NCBI GenBank assembly: GCA_965223355.1
Contig: CBDCWE010000003.1
Coordinates: forward strand, 3,534,001-3,598,000
Direction of reading: 5' to 3'
DNA length: 64,000 nt
DNA from: Tectiglobus sp965223355
GTDB taxonomy: Bacteria; Pseudomonadota; Alphaproteobacteria; Rhizobiales; Hyphomicrobiaceae
Part shown: positions 36,501-44,314 of the stretch, one piece after another
Layout: every line of letters starts with the position of its first letter
How positions within the stretch are numbered: the first letter of the stretch is position 1
Translations under genes and position numbers: made by a program
Notes under the pieces: generated by a model
Told to the model about the DNA's origin: nothing
What the model saw: the letters and a program-made list of their open reading frames with translations, nothing else
Database searches by the model: none

Positions 36501-38207
36501 ATGCGTGAGACTGTCCCGGCAGACATCATTCTCACCAACGCCAAAGTCGCGACGCTGGATGGCGACAACGCGTTTGCACGTGCTGTTGCGATAACTGGCG
36601 AACGCATCCTGGCGGTCGGCTCCAACGAAGATGTAAGCCGGAGTGCCGGCCGCGCGACCAAACGGATCGATGCGCAGGGCAAGCTGGTTGTTCCCGGTCT
36701 TATCGACGGCCATGCGCATATGGATCGTGAGGGCCTGAAGGAGGCCTTGCCGTCTCTCGCCGGGTGTCGGTCGATTGCCGACGTGCTCGATCGCATTCGC
36801 ACGCTTGCCGCCCAAACGCCCGCCGGCGAGTGGATCGTCACCATGCCAATTGGCGAGCCGCCGTTCTATCAAGGCGTGCCCGGCAATCTGGCAGAGAACA
36901 GGTTTCCGACCCGGCATGAGCTCGACCGTGTCGCGCCGGACAATCCTGTTTATATCCGGCCGATCTGGGGGCATTGGCGCAATACGTTGCCGCTCGTTTC
37001 GATTGCCAACTCCCTGGCGCTGGAAAAGGCCGGCATCACGCGCAACACGCTGCCGCCGGTTGCCGCCGTCCAGATCGACAAGCAATTGTCCACTGGTGAG
37101 CCCACCGGTATCCTCTACGAATTCACCTATAAGCCGATCGTCGAAAAAACCCTGATGCGCTGCATCCCGCGCTTCACCCTCGAGGATCGCATTGCGGGCC
37201 TGCGCCGTTCGATGGCGATCTACAACAGCTTTGGCACAACCAGTGTTTTCGAGGGCCACGGCATAGCCGGTGAAGTGCTGGCCGCCTATCAGCATTTGCG
37301 CGCCGAAGGCCGATTGCCGGTGCGCGCCGTCCTGATGTTCAGCCCGGCCTGGCCGTCCACCGAACCGGACGCCGTCCGCGATCTACTGATCGATTGGGGG
37401 CGCTGGCTCGCCGGCCGCGGTCTCGGTGACGAATATCTCAGAATGGCCGGCCTTTATACCGAATCGGACTATTCGGAAGAGAATCGACTGCGCGCGCTAT
37501 GCGGTCCTTATACGGGCTGGGCGGGCTTCAACTTCGATAGCTGTCTGCCCGAAGCCGTCATGGTCGACATGATGGTCGAGGCCGCCCGCCTTGGCATCCG
37601 CGTGGGCTCGTTTACGCCCGGCGTTCTCGACCTCTACGAAGCCGTCGACAAGCGCGCCCCGATCGCTGATCAGCGCTGGTTGATCGAGCACGTCGGCATG
37701 TTCGACCCGGACGAGGTCAAGCGCATTCAGGATCTGGGATTGGTGCTTCAGGCCTACTCCGCCAGATGGATCGCGCAGGACGGCGAGAGCTTGCGCGCCA
37801 AGTACGGCGATCCGGCCGGCGAGCATGTGCTGCCGATGCGCGATCTTATTGACGCCGGCATCCATGTGTCGTTGGCAACCGACAATGTGCCACCGACGAT
37901 GTTCGTTCCAATCGCCGACGTTGTTTCGCGCAAGACCAATGCCGGCCGCGTGCTTGGGCCGGGCCAAGCCATCAGCCGCCTCGAAGCGCTCGCCTGCGCG
38001 AGCCGCGAAGGGGCTTGGCTCAGTTTCGAGGAACATGACAAGGGCACGATCGAGCCGGGCAAGCTCGCCGACCTGGCCATTCTCGGCGACGATGTGCTGG
38101 AGATCGACGAGGCAAAGATCCCGGACGTCGTCGCGGACCTGGTCATCACCGGCGGACGCGTTGTCTTCGAACGCGACGCCGGTATCGCCCAGGAAGCCTC
38201 TGAGTAA
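36501..38207 (+). CDS. YtcJ-like amidohydrolase
   Basis: A 568-residue amidohydrolase of the YtcJ/N-substituted formamide deformylase type. The metal-binding HxH is in GLIDGHAHMD (about residue 70). A TIM-barrel core follows, then the late DNVPPTMFVPIADVVSRK region with the conserved Asp. The terminal beta-sandwich contains GTIEPGKLADLAILGDDVL. ATG 36501 follows CGAGGAGCCGGCCT. It is 90 bp downstream of ggt in the same direction; the pair may degrade an N-acyl or amide compound (inference). Confidence 0.88.
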   Translation: MRETVPADIILTNAKVATLDGDNAFARAVAITGERILAVGSNEDVSRSAGRATKRIDAQGKLVVPGLIDGHAHMDREGLKEALPSLAGCRSIADVLDRIRTLAAQTPAGEWIVTMPIGEPPFYQGVPGNLAENRFPTRHELDRVAPDNPVYIRPIWGHWRNTLPLVSIANSLALEKAGITRNTLPPVAAVQIDKQLSTGEPTGILYEFTYKPIVEKTLMRCIPRFTLEDRIAGLRRSMAIYNSFGTTSVFEGHGIAGEVLAAYQHLRAEGRLPVRAVLMFSPAWPSTEPDAVRDLLIDWGRWLAGRGLGDEYLRMAGLYTESDYSEENRLRALCGPYTGWAGFNFDSCLPEAVMVDMMVEAARLGIRVGSFTPGVLDLYEAVDKRAPIADQRWLIEHVGMFDPDEVKRIQDLGLVLQAYSARWIAQDGESLRAKYGDPAGEHVLPMRDLIDAGIHVSLATDNVPPTMFVPIADVVSRKTNAGRVLGPGQAISRLEALACASREGAWLSFEEHDKGTIEPGKLADLAILGDDVLEIDEAKIPDVVADLVITGGRVVFERDAGIAQEASE

Positions 38208-38211
38208 AGCC

Positions 38212-38297
38212 CAAGGTCCAGGGGATCATCCCCTGGTCGGGGAGTTTGAGGGGCTGAAAGCCCCTCAAGGATCGCCGCAACGCGGCGACAAGTTAAG
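38212..38297. repeat. REP-like repeat, copy 2 (inverted)
   Basis: Reads GGTCCAGGGGATCATCCCC, GTCGGGGAGTTTGAGGGG, CTGAAAGCCCCTC, GATCGCCGCAACGCGGCGA: the reverse complement of the sequence at 34299-34411. It brackets ggt and the amidohydrolase together with that copy. Confidence 0.75.
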
Positions 38298-38470
38298 GCC
38301 GCCGCAACGCCGGCATCAGGCCAAATCTGAGCGCCTTCGGTGCGCTGCCCTGGCCCGTGAGGGCGTCAGCCGCGCTCACCATAGCACACGCTATGCTTTG
38401 GCACGCCTTCCTGCTCACGAACCAGGGCAGCGCATCTCAATGCGTCATTTTAAGTGATTGAGACCACTAG
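38298..38470. mobile_element. IS630-like MITE, copy 3 (truncated, inverted)
   Basis: Starts inside the MITE body (CGCCGGCATCAGGCCAAATC) and ends AAGTGATTGAGACCACTAG. About 95 bp of the other end are gone where it joins the REP-like repeat. Contains the inverted pair CCCTGGCCCGTGAGGGCG / CACGAACCAGGGC typical of the family. The CTAG end gives the stop codon of bcsS. Confidence 0.8.
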
Positions 38471-39303
38471 TGCTTCAGCGAAAAGCTGACGGACACATAG
38501 GGCTTGAGATCGGACCGGCGATCGCCGGATGCACCGATGGATAGGCGCGAATAGCCGTCATTGGGGCTGAACAGTCCGAACGTGTAGGCACCGAATAGCG
38601 CTGCGCGTCCAGAAACATAATCATCGTTGCCGGCGGTGCCCGCCTCAAGACCCACCGACAAGTTCTGGTTGATCCGATAACCACCACGCAGGCTCGCACC
38701 GAAACCGTTGAAAACCGTGACGTATTTAGCTTCGGCGCTGAGCCAGAACTGGCGGTTGATCGTGTACCAGGCCTCGATGCTCGCCTGCCCACCGTACTGC
38801 TCTCCGATTGCCTGATTGTCGGCATCGAACGGGGTTACCGATTGCCGAGCCCCGACAACGCCGATGAATGCTTGCCAGGATAGGTCTTGATCGTGGCCTT
38901 GGTAGCCAAACAGCAAATCGCTGAACTCATACTGACCGATGAATTGCACGTCGCGTTGCACACCACCAGAGGAGCGGTCGCTGAAATAGTCGTAGTTGCC
39001 GTGGCCGCCGATCAGTCGCAATCGCCAACCGGGCTTGTGCAAACCGCCGTACAGCGCCAACGTCGTACCGGTGTACACCACCCAGCTGTCGCCGATCACT
39101 TGGCTACCGACCCAGGTCTCCTGCTTCGGCGGGCCCTTGGCTGAAGACCAATACAGGATTGTCGGTGACGGCGGCGTTGTCGGCGAAGCTGGCGTTGTCG
39201 GCTCCGCAGCGGTGGCTGGCACATGTCCGACATTCGCTAACGGTGCGTTGGCGATGACAAGCACCAGCAAAACCAAACTAATAAACGACCACTTGCCGGT
39301 CAT
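38467..39303 (-). CDS. bcsS: BcsS-like outer-membrane/periplasmic protein
   Basis: A 278-residue protein starting MTGKWSFISLVLLVLV, with a signal peptide (LVLLVLVIANAPLANVGHVPATAA) and a Pro/Thr-rich linker (PTTPASPTTPPSPT). A beta-rich domain follows: LYGGLHKPGWRLRLIGGHGNY, FSDLLFGYQGHDQDLSWQ-type strands, EAWYTINRQFWLSAEAKYV and a terminal PYVSVSFSLKH, resembling BcsS (cellulose biosynthesis protein) of alphaproteobacteria, an 8-stranded barrel-like fold. No bcsA/bcsB lie in the window. The start could also be at 39345. Its stop TAG belongs to the adjoining MITE. Confidence 0.75.
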   Translation of the reverse strand: MTGKWSFISLVLLVLVIANAPLANVGHVPATAAEPTTPASPTTPPSPTILYWSSAKGPPKQETWVGSQVIGDSWVVYTGTTLALYGGLHKPGWRLRLIGGHGNYDYFSDRSSGGVQRDVQFIGQYEFSDLLFGYQGHDQDLSWQAFIGVVGARQSVTPFDADNQAIGEQYGGQASIEAWYTINRQFWLSAEAKYVTVFNGFGASLRGGYRINQNLSVGLEAGTAGNDDYVSGRAALFGAYTFGLFSPNDGYSRLSIGASGDRRSDLKPYVSVSFSLKH

Positions 39304-39861
39304 GCGCCGCCAACTCAAACAAACTTCAAAAAACTCAGCAAACATACTAAATATGGTACCGACCGCGCGGTCAACACACAATGACTAGAGAAATCAGCCA
39401 CAATCCCAGGTTGCATTGACGGTGCCGCCAGGTCATTCCGCCCAGCTGTGAATCAACGCACATCACCGGCGCTTTTTTGCCGCCGGCAAGGCGCGTGCCG
39501 CGTGGTGGTGCATGTGTCCCAAGCAGCCAGCGTCACCAGCGCCCGGCCCGGCGGGTGGTCTTGAGGCGGTGTCACGGCGCTGCGCTGCCCAACGCCGCCG
39601 CGCGGCCCGTCGACTGCGACCGCATCGGTGAAGTGATCGGGCCAGAGGCCGCAATCGGGGATCCGGTACGCGATGGCGTCGGGCCGATCGCTGCGGTACG
39701 CTGGCGTGAACGCACGCCGTCACCGCGGCGCTTGTGGACAGATGGGTCCGGCGACGCGGGCCGGGATGATGCAGCGTTCAAGATTTCCGGCGCCGCCAGG
39801 TTCGCTGTGCTTGGCGCCACGATGGCGGACGCAAACGTGCAGGGCAGAAAGACGGGCAACG
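39304..39861. other. Intergenic region, no gene supported
   Basis: Between divergent bcsS and the dehydrogenase. The first 100 bp are AT-rich and probably hold the bcsS promoter. The rest (about 39400-39860) is GC-rich with open frames rich in Arg/Pro on both strands that show no family pattern. It may be the remains of a decayed gene. Confidence 0.35.
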
Positions 39862-40962
39862 ATGATCTCGATCAAGGCTGAACGGCTGAGCGATTTCGTG
39901 AAGGACATCTTCGTCAAGGCCGGGTGTTCGGCAACGGAAGGCCAACGGCTGGGCGAATCCCTGGTCGGGGCCAATCTTACCGGCCACGACAGCCATGGTG
40001 TGGTGCGCGTTCCGCGTTACCTGCAGTGGCTAGCCGACGGTGACTTCGTGGCGGATCGCACGGTCGAAATCGTGCTTGACCTGCCGTCCATGGCGGTGGT
40101 GGACGGTCACTATGGATTTGGCCAATCGACGGCGCAGCAGGCCGTTGAAATCGGCATCAAAAAGGCGAAAGAAACCGGCGTCGCGGTCGTTGCTTTGCGC
40201 AACACCGGTCATGTCGGCCGCGTCGGGGAATGGGCCGAGCAAGCGGCCGCGGCCAATATTGTCTCGACCCACTATGTCAACGCCCCGTCAAGCCTGCTCG
40301 TTGCACCATATGGGTCGATCGACCGGCGGTTTTCAACGGCTCCCTATGCGGTTGGGATTCCGCGGCCGGGCAAGGATCCGATCGTGCTCGATTTTGCAAC
40401 GTCGGTGGTCGCGGAAGGCAAGGTGTTGGTTGCGAGCCAGGGCGGCAAGGCATTGCCGGGCAACGCACTGGTCAGTGGCGATGGCGAGATCGGCAACGAT
40501 CCGCATTTTCTCTATGGCGCGTATGCGCCGGGCGGGCCGCGGAGCTACACCAATGGCAACGGCGCAATCCGCGCCATGGGTGATCACAAGGGTTCCGGAC
40601 TTGCCTTCATGGTCGAGATTCTCGGTGGCTCGTTGACCGGCACCGGTGCGCCGCTGGAAGGACGGCGATGGTCGAACGGGATGCTGTCGATGTACATCGA
40701 TCCGGACAAGATCGATCCCGATGGTTTCTTTCCCGCCGACGTCGAGCGCTATCTCGCATTCTTCAAGGAAGCCCGGCCCATCGAAGCCGGTGGTGAGGTG
40801 CTCTATCCGGGCGAACCGGAACTGAGGGCGCGCAAGGAGCGACTGGCCGGCGGCATCTCCATTTCCGAGGAAACCTGGACGGCGATCTGCGATGCCGCCC
40901 GCAGGGTCGGGATCAACGACGTGCGGATCGAACAGGTCGAGGGCCACAGCCTGTCAGACTGA
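39862..40962 (+). CDS. Ldh-family (type 2 malate/L-lactate) dehydrogenase
   Basis: A 366-residue NAD(P)-dependent oxidoreductase of the malate / lactate / ureidoglycolate dehydrogenase family, unrelated to Rossmann MDH. Signatures: GHDSHGVVRVPRYL (catalytic His about residue 45), NTGHVGRVGEWAEQAA, VLDFATSVVAEGKV and GDHKGSGLAFMVEILGG. ATG 39862 follows CGGGCAACG, a weak ribosome site. Substrate unknown; in catabolic contexts these enzymes reduce or oxidise 2-oxo/2-hydroxy acids. Confidence 0.9.
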   Translation: MISIKAERLSDFVKDIFVKAGCSATEGQRLGESLVGANLTGHDSHGVVRVPRYLQWLADGDFVADRTVEIVLDLPSMAVVDGHYGFGQSTAQQAVEIGIKKAKETGVAVVALRNTGHVGRVGEWAEQAAAANIVSTHYVNAPSSLLVAPYGSIDRRFSTAPYAVGIPRPGKDPIVLDFATSVVAEGKVLVASQGGKALPGNALVSGDGEIGNDPHFLYGAYAPGGPRSYTNGNGAIRAMGDHKGSGLAFMVEILGGSLTGTGAPLEGRRWSNGMLSMYIDPDKIDPDGFFPADVERYLAFFKEARPIEAGGEVLYPGEPELRARKERLAGGISISEETWTAICDAARRVGINDVRIEQVEGHSLSD

Positions 40963-41019
40963 GCTCGAACCAGCCCGCTCGCCGGCCGGGCCACCCCCTG
41001 GCCACCCAACGCCCATGAT

Positions 41020-41400
41020 CTCACAGCGCGCCGGGTCGGGTAGCGGGCGGCCGCGAGCGCCGCTGCCTGGATGTAGCCATCCTTGGTTTTCGGGATGCGG
41101 CGATCGGGATCGGTGAAGTTGCGCTGCGACTTGCCATCAGGCGCGTTGCTCGGCGGCTTCGGTGTTTGGGCCGACGGGACGTGCTGCTCGGCGCCCCCTG
41201 CAATGCGTTGGGCTGCCGGGCCGGCAGCTCGTCGCCGCGCCTGACCAGGCCAGCCTTGGCGGCAATCAGCAGAACCGGGGTGAAGAGCGATGCCAGCGCC
41301 GCCAGATGACGCTTGCGCAAAGCCGAAATGGTGCCAAAGTCGGGCCGATCGCCGGCCACGATCATCATGACATCGGCGCGCTCGATTATTGTTGATGGTG
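41020..41400 (-). pseudogene. Remnant of an IS1182-type transposase
   Basis: Two pieces in different frames. Around 41390-41210 the minus strand gives RPDFGTISALRKRHLAALA and VLLIAAKAGLVRRGDELPA; from about 41160 to 41020, after a frameshift, it gives QRNFTDPDRRIPKTKDGYIQ. Both are conserved blocks of IS1182-type (DUF772) transposases. Start, end and inverted repeats are missing. Confidence 0.7.
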
Positions 41401-41505
41401 AGCTGGCAAAAGGGTTGATCCGGCCGTCCGCAACGCTGGGTTTACTCGGACTGCTTGATGACATTGGCAAACCTCGCACGCGTCCAACGGTTTTCACCGG
41501 AAGTG

Positions 41506-42210
41506 TCAAGACAATAGCCGACCGCCATCGACATCAACTGTCGTTCCTGTGACGAAATCGTTTTGAATGACGAACAAGATGCCTTGCGCAACCTCGTCGG
41601 CGGTTCCTGCGCGGGGGATAAGGTTTTTTGCCGTCTGCTTTTGATAGAATGCCTCACGCTCAGCTCCTACAAGCGATGACGTCGGTGTATCGATCGTGCC
41701 GGGCGCAACCACGTTCAAGCGCCGTGGTACGATTTCCGGAGCTACAGCGCGGACCAGGGCCTCGACCGCGCCGCCAACAGAGGCAATCGCAACCTGACCC
41801 GGATGCGACTTCCTGGCCGGCGTGCCGCTGACCAGCACGATAGTGCCGTTCGGCGTGACGTGAGGTGTCCCAAGCTGCAAGACGTTTACGTAACCCCAGA
41901 GCTTGGCAAAGGATGCTTTGTATCCTTCAAAGTCCATCTCAAGGAGCTTGCCTCTTGCGCGTGTGCCGCCGGTTGCGGCGCTGACGAGAATGTCAAACGG
42001 TGCATACTCCTGAAACAGCTCGGCAAGAGCCTCACGATCGAGCACATCGCATTGACGTAGCGTGATGCCTTGCGGAACATCACCGGCCCGCTCGGGACTG
42101 CGGCTGAGGGCAATGACATCTGCCCCGAGCGCGGCCAACTGCTTTGCCGTCGCAAGGCCAATCCCGGATGTGCCGCCAAAAATCAGTGCTCTTTTTCCTG
42201 AAACGTCCAT
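41506..42210 (-). CDS. SDR-family oxidoreductase lacking the usual catalytic Tyr-Lys
   Basis: A 234-residue short-chain dehydrogenase: cofactor motif GGTSGIGLATAK (residues 12-23), CDVLDREAL, VSAATGGT in place of NAG, and VNxVAPGTIDTP-type PG motif (LNVVAPGTIDTP). Where YxxxK is expected the sequence is QVAIASVGGAVEALVR, with neither Tyr nor Lys. The Ser region is also altered (VLVSGTPA). A subset of SDRs shares this atypical site, so it may be a binding protein or use another mechanism. Next to transposase remnants on both sides. Confidence 0.85.
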   Translation of the reverse strand: MDVSGKRALIFGGTSGIGLATAKQLAALGADVIALSRSPERAGDVPQGITLRQCDVLDREALAELFQEYAPFDILVSAATGGTRARGKLLEMDFEGYKASFAKLWGYVNVLQLGTPHVTPNGTIVLVSGTPARKSHPGQVAIASVGGAVEALVRAVAPEIVPRRLNVVAPGTIDTPTSSLVGAEREAFYQKQTAKNLIPRAGTADEVAQGILFVIQNDFVTGTTVDVDGGRLLS

Positions 42211-42600
42211 ATTTGCGCACCTTCATATGTTGATCACGAGTCCAAGACCTGCCGATTGCCGGTGAGCTTTGGTTGGAAATCTCGATTGTTGCTTGGAAAC
42301 GACTACATCCCGGTCAAAATCCTGACCGTGTTGCATGCTGTTAGCGGTTTGCCTTTGTAGGTCCAGCGGAACGGTTTGGCCATGGTTTCCTTGAAGACGG
42401 CGATGAAGGCCTCGATCTTTGCCTTGAGGTCGGCCTTCGAGGTGAGGTTGCCGCGTCGGATGCGCTTGCGCCCCAAGATCGAAAACCAGATCTCGATCTG
42501 ATTGAGCCAAGAAGCATGTTTCGGCGTGACGTGGACGGTGATGCGGTGGCTGGCGTCGCGCAGAAGCGCTGCGCGCGTCGCCATCGATTGCAAGATGCCG
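42211..42600 (-). pseudogene. IS630-type transposase, C-terminal fragment
   Basis: The minus strand encodes ASHRITVHVTPKHASWLNQI, EIWFSILGRKRIRRGNLTS and AKPFRWTYKGKPL, ending near 42303. This is the C-terminal third of an IS630 DDE transposase, including the last catalytic Glu (NQIEIWF). Only a few residues precede it in frame, so the N-terminal two thirds are lost. A different subgroup from the intact IS630 at 15.1 kb. Confidence 0.75.
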
Positions 42601-42840
42601 CTGTTGGCTCAACAAGCTGCATCACCTGCGATGAATAACGCACCCCTAAATCATTGCCGCTCTTCAAGCGGGTCTGCATCGCATGCCCGCTGCCACGCTC
42701 CGCCGCCCGGCCATACATAAGTTCGTGGCCTTGGGTGGCCGGACGGCGGGGCGGGATGGTTTGAGCCAAATTTGAGCGCCAATGGGGCGGCCTGAGTTCC
42801 CGGATGGTGCTGATGCGTGATTGACGGTAGTGTCGACATA

Positions 42841-42978
42841 CTAGAGCAACCTGCCTTTATTCGGAATCGGAACGATCCCGAATAAAGACAGAAAGTTGCT
42901 CGCCTCTAAAGTAGCGATCATCTTTGTGCTTTAAGTTGGAACCGCAATGGCGGTTCCAACTTAAAGCACGATGATCTA
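42841..42978. repeat. CTAG repeat, full-length copy
   Basis: Hairpin B, linker, hairpin A, starting CTAGAGC and ending GATCTAA (terminal G mutated). The left arm of hairpin B keeps GCC while the right arm has GAC, an unpaired change. It lies 21 bp before the next ATG, so its right end is part of that gene's leader. Confidence 0.9.
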
Positions 42979-42999
42979 ACCGCACGAAGGGGCCCTGCC

Positions 43000-44271
43000 A
43001 TGTCGGACGTACCGCCAATTTCGCTCTGGGACACATCGGCTGAAGAACCGAACTACGCATTGGCGATGGATGGCGATATCAACACCGATGTTGCCATCAT
43101 CGGCGGTGGCTTTACCGGCCTGTCGACGGCGCTGCATGCCGGCGAGCGTGGCGTCGAATGCCATGTGCTGGAGGCCAAACGGATCGGCTTCGGTGGCTCC
43201 GGGCGCAATGCCGGCCTGGTCAATGCCGGGTTGTGGTTGCCGCCGCAGGACGTGCGCGAACTGCTCGGCAACGAGCGCGGGTCGAAATTCATCTCAGTAC
43301 TCGGCGATGCCCCGAGTTATGTTTTTTCGTTGATCGAGCGCCATCAGATTCGCTGCGAAGCGACCCGCAACGGCACGATCCATGCCGCTCACGCGCCCAA
43401 GGGATTTGAAGACCTGTCCAGACGCGCGGAGGAATGGCGCCGGCTCGGCGCACCGGTCGACTTGCTGTCACGCGACGAGGCGGCGGACAAGATTGGCAGC
43501 CCGGCGTTTTTCGGCGGTCTGCTCGATCACCGGGCCGGTACCGTCAACCCGATGGGCTATGTTCGCGGTCTGGCGCGCGCAGCGCTCGGCGCCGGCGCCA
43601 GGATCTCGACCGGGGTGACCGCCCGACGCCTCAGCCGGGAGGGCGGCAAGTGGCGAGTTGAGACCGACCGCGGCCGGATCACGGCCAACCGGGTGGTGAT
43701 TGGCACCAACGCCTATTCGGACGATTTGTGGCCGGGCCTGCGCCGCACGTTCACGATCATCAACTATTTTCAGTTCGCTTCGCAACCGCTCGGACATCGC
43801 GCCGCCGGCATCCTGCGCGAAGGCCAAGGCCTTTGGGATACCGGCCCGATCATGTTTTCGCTGCGCCGCGACGCCCATGGCCGCATCATCATCGGGTCGA
43901 TGGGCCGCGTCATCGGCGGGCGGAACGGTCTGTCACGGCGCTGGGCGTCGCGCAGTCTCAAACGCCTGTTCCCGGATCTGGGCGACGTTGAATTCGAGCT
44001 TGCCTGGCACGGTCGGATTGCGATGACGCCCGATCACCTGCCCCGTATTCATCGCCTTGCCGACGGCCTTTACACGCCGGTCGGCTACAACGGCCGCGGC
44101 ATCGGGCCCGGCACGATTTTCGGCCGCGCCATGGGCGAGTTGCTCGCCGGCGGTCGGGAGGAAGAGCTGCCCCTGCCGATCACCGACTTGAAAACCGTTG
44201 CCAGCGCGCCGATCGTGTCGCGGATCTATGATTTGGCTTTCACCGCGAACCAATTCGTGAAAAGCCTCTGA
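43000..44271 (+). CDS. DAAO-family FAD-dependent oxidoreductase
   Basis: A 423-residue flavoprotein like gamma-glutamylputrescine oxidase PuuB and glycine/sarcosine-type oxidases. The FAD motif is DVAIIGGGFTGLSTALHA (residues about 28-45), then GFGGSGRNAGLVNAG; the C-terminal closing motif is YNGRGIGPGTIFGRAMGELLAG. It oxidises a C-N bond of an amine or amino acid, giving an aldehyde or oxo acid plus H2O2. Followed after 43 bp by a flavin/Fe-S oxidoreductase; both probably act on N-methylated or polyamine substrates (inference). Confidence 0.88.
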   Translation: MSDVPPISLWDTSAEEPNYALAMDGDINTDVAIIGGGFTGLSTALHAGERGVECHVLEAKRIGFGGSGRNAGLVNAGLWLPPQDVRELLGNERGSKFISVLGDAPSYVFSLIERHQIRCEATRNGTIHAAHAPKGFEDLSRRAEEWRRLGAPVDLLSRDEAADKIGSPAFFGGLLDHRAGTVNPMGYVRGLARAALGAGARISTGVTARRLSREGGKWRVETDRGRITANRVVIGTNAYSDDLWPGLRRTFTIINYFQFASQPLGHRAAGILREGQGLWDTGPIMFSLRRDAHGRIIIGSMGRVIGGRNGLSRRWASRSLKRLFPDLGDVEFELAWHGRIAMTPDHLPRIHRLADGLYTPVGYNGRGIGPGTIFGRAMGELLAGGREEELPLPITDLKTVASAPIVSRIYDLAFTANQFVKSL

Positions 44272-44314
44272 TATCGCCCCAGCTATGAATTGAGGCACTT
44301 CACCGGAGCTTGTT

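Noticed and set aside
39400..39860. Possible gene before the Ldh-family dehydrogenase
   Set aside because: Frames on both strands lack family motifs and ribosome sites.
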